Source: Streptomyces eurythermus | Lineage (GTDB): Bacteria; Actinomycetota; Actinomycetes; Streptomycetales; Streptomycetaceae | Length of the DNA: 64,000 nucleotides | Assembly: GCF_014649115.1 (NCBI RefSeq) | Contig: NZ_BMSK01000009.1 | Coordinates: forward strand, 124,001-188,000 | Reading direction: 5' to 3' | Part shown: one piece after another, positions 24,263-32,551 of the stretch | Numbering within the stretch: the stretch's first letter is position 1 | How the letters are laid out: each line of letters begins with the position of its first letter | The notes under the pieces: model-generated | Told to the model about the DNA's origin: nothing | Seen by the model: the letters and a program-made list of their open reading frames with translations, nothing else | Databases searched by the model: none | Translations under genes and position numbers: made by a program

Positions 24263-25207
24263 TTGCCGCAGACCGAGACACCGGGCACCGAGGTGGCCCT
24301 CCGTCCCCGGCCGCGCTGGTGGACCGAGCTGCCGCTGATCCTGCTGGTCTACGGCTGCTACTCGGCCGGCCGGCTCCTCGCGCGCGGTGACGTCTCCGGC
24401 GCCGTGGACCACGGCCTGGCGATCCTGCGCATCGAGAAGACCCTGCACCTCAACGCCGAGCACCCGCTGAACCGGCTGTTCACCCGGGAGGCATGGCTCG
24501 GCGTGCCGGCCGACTTCTGGTACGCCTCGCTGCACTACCTGGTCACGCCCGCCGTCCTGGTATGGCTCTTCCGCGCGCGTGCCCCGCACTACCGGGCCGC
24601 GCGCACCTGGCTGCTCGCGTCCACCTTCATCGGCCTGATCGGCTTCACCCTGCTGCCGACCTGCCCGCCCCGGCTGCTGGACGCCGGCCACGGCTTCGTG
24701 GACACCATGGCGCAGTACAGCTCGTACGGCTGGTGGGGCGGCGAGGCCAGCGCCCCGCGCGGCATGGGCGGCATGACCAACCAGTACGCGGCGATGCCGA
24801 GCCTGCACGTGGGCTGGGCGCTGTGGTGCGGGGTGCTGCTGTGGCGCCACGGCGGCACGCGCCTGACGAAGGTCCTCGGCGTGGTCTACCCGCTGGTGAC
24901 CGCGATCGTGGTCATGGGCACCGCCAACCACTACTTCCTGGACGCGGTCGCGGGTGTCGCCGTGATGGGCGTCGGCTACCTGCTGGCGGCGCCGCTCATG
25001 CGGGCGGTGGACCGGCTCCGGGCCCGGCTGTCGCGCCCCGCCGCCCCGGTCGCCTCCGGCACGGGTTCCCCGATTGTCAGTGCCGGATGCCAGACTTCGG
25101 CGGGTGAGCGAATTCCACGGCAGCGCGAGTCGCGGCTCGGTCCCGCGGCCGGACCGGACGCCCCCGCCACCGACGCGGGCGAAGGGGCTCCGACACCGGC
25201 TCGCTGA
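24263..25207 (+). CDS. PAP2-superfamily membrane phosphatase/transferase (inositol-phosphorylceramide-synthase-like)
   Basis: 314-aa integral membrane protein with about six segments (from PLILLVYGCYSAGRLL to AVAGVAVMGVGYLLAAPL). The PAP2 signature is present in the Aur1/IPC-synthase-like form: AMPSLHVGWALW and NHYFLDAVAG carry the two catalytic histidines. It likely moves or removes a lipid-linked phosphate on the outer membrane face. A TTG start at 24263 is preferred because GGGGGAGGG sits about 8 nt upstream; a GTG at 24200 would add 21 residues without a good site. The C-terminal tail overlaps the next gene by 104 nt. Confidence 0.82.
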   Translation: MPQTETPGTEVALRPRPRWWTELPLILLVYGCYSAGRLLARGDVSGAVDHGLAILRIEKTLHLNAEHPLNRLFTREAWLGVPADFWYASLHYLVTPAVLVWLFRARAPHYRAARTWLLASTFIGLIGFTLLPTCPPRLLDAGHGFVDTMAQYSSYGWWGGEASAPRGMGGMTNQYAAMPSLHVGWALWCGVLLWRHGGTRLTKVLGVVYPLVTAIVVMGTANHYFLDAVAGVAVMGVGYLLAAPLMRAVDRLRARLSRPAAPVASGTGSPIVSAGCQTSAGERIPRQRESRLGPAAGPDAPATDAGEGAPTPAR

Positions 25208-26339
25208 GCTGCGCGGTCCCGACGTACCGGCCAAGGCCCTGGACGCCCGCGCCCTCGCGGCGCTCGCCGCGAACCCGGGCTGCGCCCGACGGGCGATCCT
25301 GGACGGCGCCGGGGTGGACAAGGCCCGGCTGGCGACGGCGCTGGGCGCCCCGTCCGGCTTCGGGCAGTCGCAGTTCGCGCTGACCCGGGGCAACGCGTTC
25401 GAGGCGCGGGTGAAGGCGGACGGCGGCGCGGAGCTGCTGCGGCTGGTGCACGCCCGGCTCGACCCGGGCGCCGAGCCGCCCGCCGGCGCGGCCGTGCCCG
25501 ACCTGACCGCGCACGGCCCCGAGGGGCGTACGGCCCGTACGGCGCTGGCGCTGCGCGAGGCCACCCGGGCGGGCGGCTGGACGCTGCTGGACCATCCGAT
25601 GCTCGCCCTGGACGTGGCCGGTTCGCTCGCCTTCCTGGAGCCGGACGCGGTGGTGGTGCACCCCGACGGCGGCTGGTCGGTGGTGGAGATCAAGTCCTTC
25701 CCGATGGTGGACGGCGCCGCGGACCCGGCGAAGGCGGGCGCGGCGGCCCGGCAGGCGGCGGTGTACGTGCTGGCGCTGGAGCAGGTCGCCGCCCGCCTCG
25801 ACCCCGCTCCCGAGGTGCGCCACCAGGTGCTGCTGGTGTGCCCGAAGGACTTCTCGAACCTGCCCGCGGGCTCCGCCGTGGACATCCGCAAACAGCGCGC
25901 GGTCACCGCCCGCCAGCTCGCCCGGCTCACCCGGATCGAGGAGATCGCCGACACGCTGCCCGAGGGCACGTGCTTCGCGCCCGACCAGCCCGCCGAGGAG
26001 CTGACGGCGGCGGTGGAGGCGGTGCCGGCGGCCTACGCGCCGGAGTGCCTGTCCGCCTGCGAACTGGCCTTCCACTGCCGGGAGCGGGCCCGCGCGGCCG
26101 GTGCGGTCACCCGGCTGGGCCGGCCCCTGCGGGCCGAACTGGGCGGCCTGGCCACCGTGGCGGAGGTGCTGTCCGCCGCCCGGGGCGTGAGCGGCGACCC
26201 GGCCGACCCGGCGGTGGCGGCGCTGCGCCGCGCGGCGGCGCTGCGCGCGGAGGCCCTGCGGACGGCCGCCGAGAGGGCGGCCGACCTCCCGGCCGACGAC
26301 CCCTCGGCGAGCGCCGGGGAGGTGCGCGCGTGTCCCTGA
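25104..26339 (+). CDS. RecB-family (PD-D/ExK) nuclease with predicted 4Fe-4S cluster
   Basis: 411 aa from the GTG at 25104. Residues show a RecB/Cas4/AddB-like nuclease core: GNAFEARV (acid near 100), Asp181 in EPDAVVV, Glu195-x-Lys197 in VVEIKSF and a Gln-Tyr helix RQAAVYV (217-221). One cysteine lies before the core (Cys60, NPGCARRA) and three after it in Cys315-x3-Cys319-x5-Cys325, the 1+3 layout of nucleases that hold a 4Fe-4S cluster. The start is uncertain: no other start lies between here and Cys60, so overlap with the PAP2 3' end (104 nt) is unavoidable. It is followed with overlaps by an unknown protein and an SF1 helicase, arguing for a joint DNA-processing role in repair or defence. 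Confidence 0.82.
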   Translation: MSEFHGSASRGSVPRPDRTPPPPTRAKGLRHRLAELRGPDVPAKALDARALAALAANPGCARRAILDGAGVDKARLATALGAPSGFGQSQFALTRGNAFEARVKADGGAELLRLVHARLDPGAEPPAGAAVPDLTAHGPEGRTARTALALREATRAGGWTLLDHPMLALDVAGSLAFLEPDAVVVHPDGGWSVVEIKSFPMVDGAADPAKAGAAARQAAVYVLALEQVAARLDPAPEVRHQVLLVCPKDFSNLPAGSAVDIRKQRAVTARQLARLTRIEEIADTLPEGTCFAPDQPAEELTAAVEAVPAAYAPECLSACELAFHCRERARAAGAVTRLGRPLRAELGGLATVAEVLSAARGVSGDPADPAVAALRRAAALRAEALRTAAERAADLPADDPSASAGEVRACP

Positions 26340-27919
26340 TCACCACCCTGGCCCGGCTGGAGGCCGTGGACAGCGGCCGGGCCCAGCCGGCGGCGACGGT
26401 CCGGCACCGGCATCTGTCCGACCGCCCGCTGGTGTTCGTGCCGCTGACCACCTCCGGTGAGACCGGCGCCCCGCTCGGCGCGCTGGTCGGCACCGACCGG
26501 GACGCGCCCCGGCTGCTGGTCGTGCCGCAGCCCCGGGACCGCGATCTGCGCTTCACGTTCCTCGCCGACCTGGCCGACGTCGTGCTGCCGCACATCGAGT
26601 CGTACGCGGACGCCGTGGAGGCCGCCGAGCGCACCGAGACCGACCCGGAGACCGGCAAGCGGGTCAAGGTGGCGGCCGAGCTGTGCGCGGACGCGCCCCA
26701 GCTGATCGTGCCGAGCCGCACCGGCCTGGACTTCGTCCGGCTGCTGGGCCGCTCGATGCGGTTCAGGCGCACCGCCGAGCAGGACCCGGACGCGCCCTAC
26801 CCGGCGCCGCCCCGGGTGCCGCTGCTCGGCCGCTGGCTGACCCACTACGGCGAGCGGGCCCGGGTGCCCGGCTCCTCGCTGCTGCTGGCCCTGACCGACG
26901 TGCTGTCCCGGCACTGGGCGACCGGCCAGTCCGGCCTGGAGGACCAGCACCTGGGCGCGCTGCTGGCCTGGATCGAGCCCCCGGTGGGGATGACCGGCGC
27001 CGAGGCGGCCCGCCGGGCGGAGCTCGCCCGGGACGCCGACGGCCAGCTGCTGTGCCCGCCGGCCGGTCCCGCGACCGACCCGGCGTTCGACAACAAGCTG
27101 CTGGCCCCGGCGATCGAGCGGTACGACCGCGCGCGGACGGCCCTGGCCGCCGCCGAGGACCCGCTGACGGCCGACGCCCGGCTGGCCGCGCTCACCGCCG
27201 CGGAGCGGGAGATCCGCGACCTGGTCGCAAGCCGCACCCGGCCCACCTGGGACGCGGTGTGGCGGGGCCTGGACCTGCTGCGGGCGCTGCCGGCGGGCGC
27301 GCACGTGGAGGGGCGCTGGACGCGGGACCGCTGGTCGTTCACCGCGCACCGGGACCGGGTGCGGGCCGGCGAGCCGCCGCAGCCGCGCCGGGACGACGCG
27401 GTGACGGCGGCGAACAAGCTGGCCACGCGCGAGCGGGAGCAGGCCCGGCTGGAGGCGCAGGAGGCGCTGGACGATCCGCTGGTGATGGCCGGGCGGCGGT
27501 TGGCCGGGGAGGCGTTCGCGGGCGAGGTGACCGATGTCGTGATGGCGTACAGCGAGGGCAGGCGGCCGAGCCCGCGCCCGCTGGTGACCGTGCGCACGGA
27601 CGACCTGCCGCACCTCGCGGAGCGGGCGCGGGTGTACCGCTCGCTGGACGGCCGGCCGCAGTCGGCGGAGTTCGTCGGGTACGAGGCGGAGGGGGTGCTG
27701 ACCCTGCGCGTCCTGGACCGGATGGGCCGGGGCAAGGAGCCCGAGCCCGGTTCGGTGCCGGAGAAGGGCGACCGGGTCTGCTTCACGCTGTTCGAGCACG
27801 AGCAGCGCGGCGGCGCGAAGCTGCCCGACCCCGAGGACACCCCGTGGACGCACGGCGGCCCGCCGGGCGAGGCGCCGCCGGAGGCCCCCGACCCCGTCAC
27901 CGAGGAGGACGTGCTGTGA
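26330..27919 (+). CDS. Unrecognised 529-aa protein between nuclease and helicase
   Basis: 529-aa soluble protein with no signal peptide, membrane segment or motif I recognise. It is Arg/Ala-rich with long helical stretches (for example around residues 270-330 and 375-410) and an acidic C-terminus (PDPVTEEDVL). GTG 26330 has GGGGAGG 7 nt upstream and overlaps the nuclease gene by 10 nt; its stop overlaps the helicase start by 4 nt (GTGA). That coupling on both sides implies equal production of the three proteins and probably a complex. A role as DNA-binding or scaffold subunit is inference from position only. Confidence 0.8.
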   Translation: MSLITTLARLEAVDSGRAQPAATVRHRHLSDRPLVFVPLTTSGETGAPLGALVGTDRDAPRLLVVPQPRDRDLRFTFLADLADVVLPHIESYADAVEAAERTETDPETGKRVKVAAELCADAPQLIVPSRTGLDFVRLLGRSMRFRRTAEQDPDAPYPAPPRVPLLGRWLTHYGERARVPGSSLLLALTDVLSRHWATGQSGLEDQHLGALLAWIEPPVGMTGAEAARRAELARDADGQLLCPPAGPATDPAFDNKLLAPAIERYDRARTALAAAEDPLTADARLAALTAAEREIRDLVASRTRPTWDAVWRGLDLLRALPAGAHVEGRWTRDRWSFTAHRDRVRAGEPPQPRRDDAVTAANKLATREREQARLEAQEALDDPLVMAGRRLAGEAFAGEVTDVVMAYSEGRRPSPRPLVTVRTDDLPHLAERARVYRSLDGRPQSAEFVGYEAEGVLTLRVLDRMGRGKEPEPGSVPEKGDRVCFTLFEHEQRGGAKLPDPEDTPWTHGGPPGEAPPEAPDPVTEEDVL

Positions 27920-29253
27920 CGACCGTCGACTTCGATCCCGGCACCGCGGCCGGCCGCGCCACCGAGGCGATCCTCCACGACACGCTGCACGGCACCGAGC
28001 GGGGTGTCGTGGTGGACTCCCCGCCGGGCGCCGGCAAGTCGACGCTGGTGGTGCGCGCGGCCCTGGAACTCGCCGCGGCGGGCCGCCCGCTGATGGTGGT
28101 GGCGCAGACCAACGCCCAGGTGGACGACCTGGTGCTGCGGCTGGCCGAGAAGAACCCGGAGCTGCCTGTCGGCCGGCTGCACAGCAGTGACACCGACGCC
28201 TACGACAAGGCGCTGGACGAGCTGCCGCAGGTGCGTACGTCGGCGAAGGCGGCCGACCTCGCCGGGCTGCCCGTCGTGCTGTCCACCGCCGCGAAGTGGG
28301 CGCATGTGAAGGTGGACGAGCCGTGGCGGCACGCGATCGTGGACGAGGCGTACCAGATGCGCTCGGACTCCCTGCTCGCCGTGGCCGGCCTGTTCGAGCG
28401 GGCGCTGTTCGTGGGCGACCCGGGCCAGCTGGACCCGTTCTCCATCGTGGGCGGCGAACAGTGGGCGGGTCTGTCCTACGACCCCTCGGCCTCGGCGGTC
28501 ACCACGCTGCTGGCCCACAACCCGGGCCTGCCCCAGCACCGGCTGCCGGTGTCCTGGCGGCTGCCTGCGTCGGCGGCCCCCCTGGTGTCGGACGCGTTCT
28601 ACCCGTACACGCCCTTCCGCAGCGGCACGGCCCACGGTGACCGCCGGCTGGCCTTCGCCGTGCCCTCGGACGGCTCCGGCCCGGACCGGGTGATCGACGA
28701 GGCCGCGGAGTCCGGCTGGGGCCTGCTGGAGCTGCCCGCCCGGCACACTCCGCGCACGGACCCGGAGGCGGTGCGGGCGGTGGCGACGGTGGTGCGCCGG
28801 CTGCTGGACCGCGGCGGCGCGGCGACCTCCGAGCGCTCCCCCGGCCCCACCCCGCTGACGGCCGACCGGGTCGCCGTGGGCACGGCCCACCGCGACCAGG
28901 CGGCGGCGGTCCGGGCGGCCCTGGCCGAGCTGGGCGTCCGGGACGTCACGGTCGACACCGCGAACCGGCTCCAGGGCCGGGAGTACGACGTGACGGTCGT
29001 CCTGCACCCGCTCTCCGGCCGGCCCGACGCCACCGCGTTCCACCTGGAGACCGGCCGCCTGTGCGTCCTGGCCTCCCGCCACCGCCACGCCTGCATCATG
29101 GTCTGCCGGGCCGGCGTCCCCGACCTCCTGGACGACTACCCCGCCACGGAACCGGTCCAGCTGGGCACGCTGGTGAAGTTCCCGGACGGCTGGGAGGCGA
29201 ACCACGCGGTGCTCTCCCACCTGACCGAACACCGGGTGCTCTGGCGCCCCTGA
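27916..29253 (+). CDS. Compact superfamily 1 DNA/RNA helicase (AAA-type, Upf1/Dna2-like)
   Basis: 445-aa ATPase with the SF1 motif set: Walker A PPGAGKS (36-42), motif Ia VVAQTNAQVDDL, Walker B IVDEAYQ (141-147), motif III FVGDPGQLDP (165-174), motif IV-like VGTAHRDQ (321-328), motif V VDTANRLQGREYDV (346-359) and motif VI LCVLASRHRHA (382-392). It is shorter than typical RecB or Dna2 helicases; the partner nuclease is encoded two genes upstream rather than fused. GTG start overlaps the preceding stop (GTGA). Expected to translocate on DNA using ATP and feed the nuclease. Confidence 0.87.
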   Translation: MTTVDFDPGTAAGRATEAILHDTLHGTERGVVVDSPPGAGKSTLVVRAALELAAAGRPLMVVAQTNAQVDDLVLRLAEKNPELPVGRLHSSDTDAYDKALDELPQVRTSAKAADLAGLPVVLSTAAKWAHVKVDEPWRHAIVDEAYQMRSDSLLAVAGLFERALFVGDPGQLDPFSIVGGEQWAGLSYDPSASAVTTLLAHNPGLPQHRLPVSWRLPASAAPLVSDAFYPYTPFRSGTAHGDRRLAFAVPSDGSGPDRVIDEAAESGWGLLELPARHTPRTDPEAVRAVATVVRRLLDRGGAATSERSPGPTPLTADRVAVGTAHRDQAAAVRAALAELGVRDVTVDTANRLQGREYDVTVVLHPLSGRPDATAFHLETGRLCVLASRHRHACIMVCRAGVPDLLDDYPATEPVQLGTLVKFPDGWEANHAVLSHLTEHRVLWRP

Positions 29254-29341
29254 GCGAAGTGCGCCGCCCCCGGAATAAACGGGGACTCCCTCCTGTTAGC
29301 GCCCGGAGGACAGCGCAGTGCTCGGAACAGGAGGCCATACC

Positions 29342-30439
29342 GTGGCGGCAGACGAGGTAGACGAGATCAGGGGGGTCACGCGCGGCAGCGCCCCCGTGCC
29401 CCTCTCCGTGCTGGACCTGGTGACCGTCGGCGCGGGCAGTACCGCCACCGACGCCCTGCGCACCAGCGTGGCGCTCGCCCGGCTCACGGAGTCCCGCGGC
29501 TTCCACCGGTACTGGGTCGCCGAGCACCACTCCATGCCCGGCGTGGCCTCCTCCTCCCCCGCGGTGATCCTCGCCCACCTCGCCGCCCACACCGACCGCA
29601 TCCGGCTCGGCTCGGGCGGCGTCATGCTGCCCAACCACGCCCCGCTGGTGATCGCGGAGCAGTTCGGCACGCTGGAGGCGCTGGCCCCGGGCCGGGTCGA
29701 CCTGGGGCTGGGGCGGGCGCCGGGCACGGACGGCGCCACCGCCGCGGCCCTGCGCCGTACCGAACGCCTGAACGAGGGCGCCGACGACTTCCCGCAGCAG
29801 CTCGCCGAGCTGACCCGGTTCCTGGACGACGACTTCCCCGACGGGCACCCCTACCGGCGCATCCACGCGATCCCGGGTCCGGTGCAGGGCACCTCGCCCG
29901 GCGGGGTGCAGTCCCCGCACCGCCCGCCGGTCTGGCTCCTCGGCTCCTCCGGGTTCAGCGCGCGGCTGGCCGGCCTGCTCGGTCTGCCGTTCGCCTTCGC
30001 GCACCACTTCTCCGCGCAGAACACCATCCCGGCCCTGGACCTGTACCGGGAGACCTTCCGGCCGTCCGCCGTCCTGGCCGAGCCCTACGCCCTCATCGGC
30101 GTCTCCGCGCTCGCCACGGACGACGCGCGGGAGGCCCGCCGGCAGACCCGGGCGATGGCGCTGAACATGCTCCGGCTGCGCACCGGCCGGCCGGGCCTCT
30201 TCCCCGACCCGGAGGAGGCCGAGCGGCACGAGTTCGGCCCGATGGAGGAGGAGTTCATCACCTCCTGGACGGCGAACATCGTGCACGGCACGGCCGACGA
30301 GGTCCGCACCGGCCTGGACGATCTGCACAAGCGCACCGGAGCCGACGAGCTGATGCTCGTCTCGCACGCGCACCGCGGCGAGCTGCGGCTGCGCTCGTAC
30401 GAACTGATCGCGGACGCCTACGGGTTGCCGACCGCGTAG
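29342..30439 (+). CDS. Luciferase-like (LLM) flavin-dependent monooxygenase
   Basis: 365-aa cytoplasmic TIM-barrel flavoprotein of the bacterial luciferase superfamily: LSVLDLVTVGAG, RYWVAEHHSMPG, IRLGSGGVMLPNHAPLVIAEQFGTLEALAPGR are signature segments of the MsnO8-like LLM group. GTG 29342 with AGGAGG about 8 nt upstream is preferred over a GTG further upstream. Its 3' end overlaps the convergent cdgA stop by 22 nt. Substrate unknown. Confidence 0.88.
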   Translation: MAADEVDEIRGVTRGSAPVPLSVLDLVTVGAGSTATDALRTSVALARLTESRGFHRYWVAEHHSMPGVASSSPAVILAHLAAHTDRIRLGSGGVMLPNHAPLVIAEQFGTLEALAPGRVDLGLGRAPGTDGATAAALRRTERLNEGADDFPQQLAELTRFLDDDFPDGHPYRRIHAIPGPVQGTSPGGVQSPHRPPVWLLGSSGFSARLAGLLGLPFAFAHHFSAQNTIPALDLYRETFRPSAVLAEPYALIGVSALATDDAREARRQTRAMALNMLRLRTGRPGLFPDPEEAERHEFGPMEEEFITSWTANIVHGTADEVRTGLDDLHKRTGADELMLVSHAHRGELRLRSYELIADAYGLPTA

Positions 30440-32223
30440 GTCCGCGCCCCGAGCAGCTCGGAGATACGATCCGGCGGCACCGGGCGGGAGTACAGCCAGC
30501 CCTGCCCGGTGTCGCAGCCGATCCGGCGCAGCCGGCTGGCCTGGGCCGAGGTCTCCACGCACTCCGCGGTGACCGTGAGGCCCAGCCGGTGGGCGAGCTG
30601 GATCATCGCCTCCACGACGACCTCGTCGGCCGGGTTGGGCATGGCGTCCCGGGCGGCCTCCTCGTACTGGAAGCCCCGGACGAAGGAGCCGTCCAGCTTC
30701 AGCGCGGAGACCGGCAGCCGGCTCAGGTAGGCGAGGTTGGAGTAGCCGGTGCCGAAGTCGTCGATGGCGATGCGCACGCCCATGTCGCTGAGCGCCTGGA
30801 GGGCCTGGAGCGGACGGCCGGCCGAGCCCATCACCGCGGACTCGGTCAGCTCCAGCTGGAGCAGGTGCGGGGCGAGCCCGGTCTCGGCGAGGGTCTCGGC
30901 GACGTCGGCCACCAGGTCGGAGTCCCACACCTGCCGCACGGCCACGTTGACGCTGACGAAGATGGGCGGTTCGCCAGGGCGGTCGAGCTGCCAGCGGCGG
31001 GCCTGCCGGCAGGCGGTGACCAGCGCCCAGCGGCCCAGCGGCACGATCGAGCCGTCCTCCTCGGCCAGTCCGATGAACCGATTCGGCGTGAGCGTGCCGA
31101 ACTGCGGGTGGTGCCAGCGGATCAGCGCCTCGACGCCGTTGAGCCGGCCGTCCTCCATGGCCACCAGCGGCTGGTACTCCAGGGCGAACTCGCCCCGTTC
31201 GATGGCGGGACGGAGGGTGGAGGACAGGGCCTGGCGGGTCATGCGGTGGGCGTTGCGCTCGGGGTCGAACAGGGTCCAGCGGGCCTTGCCGTCGGCCTTC
31301 GCCCAGTACAGCGTCGTATCGGCGGCCTGCATCAGCCCGGTGGCCGTGGTGCCCGCGGTGTGCCGTTCGACGACGCCGATGGACGCGGTCAGCGACAGCC
31401 GCTGGCCGGCCAGGTCGAAGGGTTCCTGAAGGGCCTTGAGCGCGGAGTCGGCCAGGTCGGCGAGTTGTTCGGTGCCGGTGGAGTCCTCCACCAGCAGGGC
31501 GAACTCGTCGCCGCCGAGCCGGGCCACCAGGGGGGTGGCGGCGCGGGCGTAGCCGGCCGCGTCGGCGACCCGGGTGAGCCGCCCGGCGACGGCCGAAAGC
31601 AGCCGGTCGCCGACACGATGGCCGAGAGTGTCGTTGACGGCCTTGAAGCCGTCGAGGTCGAGATAGCACAGGCCGATCCGGCCGGTGCCGCCCTGTTCGT
31701 ACGGCTCCGCCTCCAGCGCGGCCGTCAGCCGCTCGAAGAACAGCGTGCGGTTGGGCAGCCGGGTCACCGGGTCGTGCATCTGCAAATGCCGCAGTTGCGC
31801 CTGGAGTTCACGGCTGGCGCTGATGTCGGTGACCGACATCAGGGCGCCGGGCTCGCCGCCGCTCAGCGGGGCGAGGGTGATCTGCGCCCACACCGAGTTC
31901 CCGCCCGGCTGTTTGAGCCGGCGGGTGCAGCGCAGCCGGGTCTGGCGTCCGCCGAGCACCTCCTGGAAGGCGTGCCGGCCGCGGGCGTCCGCGGCCAGGT
32001 CCACCAGGTCGGCGGCGGACCGCCCGACGACCGTCTCCGCGTCGATGCCGAGCAGTTCGCCGAGGGCGGTGTTGGCGGTGACGACGAGCCCTTCGGGACC
32101 CACGACCGCCATGGCGAGCGGGGCGGTCGCGAAGACACGGTGGTAGGTGGTGTAGTGACTGTCTGTGACGGCTGACCGGTCGAGGTCTGCCGCGGGCGTC
32201 GGCCCTTCGGACGTTCCGCTCAC
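30418..32223 (-). CDS. cdgA: CdgA, PAS-GGDEF-EAL cyclic di-GMP turnover protein
   Basis: 601-aa soluble protein. PAS domain about 25-135 (FATAPLAMAVVGPEGLVVTAN), diguanylate cyclase domain about 145-320 with intact RLGGDEF (active loop 237-241), and phosphodiesterase domain about 330-590 with intact EAL (365-367), ELTES, DDFGTGYS and AECVET, so both activities look competent. No membrane segment. GTG 32223 is preceded by GGGAG. Architecture and its position on the adpA-orn side of the chromosome agree with Streptomyces CdgA, which sets c-di-GMP levels for BldD and WhiG control of development. Orn from the start of the window would finish breakdown of its pGpG product. Confidence 0.88.
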   Translation of the reverse strand: MSGTSEGPTPAADLDRSAVTDSHYTTYHRVFATAPLAMAVVGPEGLVVTANTALGELLGIDAETVVGRSAADLVDLAADARGRHAFQEVLGGRQTRLRCTRRLKQPGGNSVWAQITLAPLSGGEPGALMSVTDISASRELQAQLRHLQMHDPVTRLPNRTLFFERLTAALEAEPYEQGGTGRIGLCYLDLDGFKAVNDTLGHRVGDRLLSAVAGRLTRVADAAGYARAATPLVARLGGDEFALLVEDSTGTEQLADLADSALKALQEPFDLAGQRLSLTASIGVVERHTAGTTATGLMQAADTTLYWAKADGKARWTLFDPERNAHRMTRQALSSTLRPAIERGEFALEYQPLVAMEDGRLNGVEALIRWHHPQFGTLTPNRFIGLAEEDGSIVPLGRWALVTACRQARRWQLDRPGEPPIFVSVNVAVRQVWDSDLVADVAETLAETGLAPHLLQLELTESAVMGSAGRPLQALQALSDMGVRIAIDDFGTGYSNLAYLSRLPVSALKLDGSFVRGFQYEEAARDAMPNPADEVVVEAMIQLAHRLGLTVTAECVETSAQASRLRRIGCDTGQGWLYSRPVPPDRISELLGARTYAVGNP

Positions 32224-32421
32224 CGCTCGCTCCCGCAGTGCACTCGATCTCTGTCCGTGCCGGAAAGTGTGCCGATCATAGAGGCTGGCCCCGGGCCCTT
32301 CCAGCCGATGTCCAGTGTCCCGGACCGAGCACAGGTTCTGACAGATCGTTTCTGCCCGCACCTGGGCAGCTTCTTCAGCCCTCCGACAAGTTGTGACGTT
32401 CCGTGAATGTTTCCGGATATC

Positions 32422-32446
32422 GAGCGCCGGGGCGCGCCCGGCGCTC
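32422..32446. promoter_or_regulatory. Perfect hairpin in the cdgA / M6 protease divergent region
   Basis: GAGCGCCGGG / CCCGGCGCTC, 10-bp arms and a 5-nt loop, within the 328-nt divergent intergenic DNA (32224-32551). It is 106 nt before the protease start and 199 nt before cdgA. The DNA between it and the protease is relatively AT-rich (GGCATAAATCAATGAATACC) and likely holds the protease promoter. No riboswitch consensus was recognised. Confidence 0.45.
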
Positions 32447-32551
32447 AATGGGCGCGCGCTCACCCTTCTGGTGCAGACAAACAGGGCATAAATCAATGAA
32501 TACCAGCAATCTGGGTGCGGGTCCCGCGAACCACACCCGGAGGTCACGTCC

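Noticed and set aside
25104..26339. Cas4 of a CRISPR system
   Set aside because: The cysteine layout is Cas4/AddB-like but there is no cas1, cas2 or repeat array; the partner is an SF1 helicase, which fits repair-type nucleases better.
29254..29341. Terminator CCCCG/CGGGG after the helicase gene
   Set aside because: Only a 5-bp stem with a 7-nt loop; too weak to call.
32224..32551. BldD operator or c-di-GMP riboswitch upstream of cdgA
   Set aside because: GTGA/TCAC half-sites occur but no full BldD palindrome was convincing, and no riboswitch core is visible.
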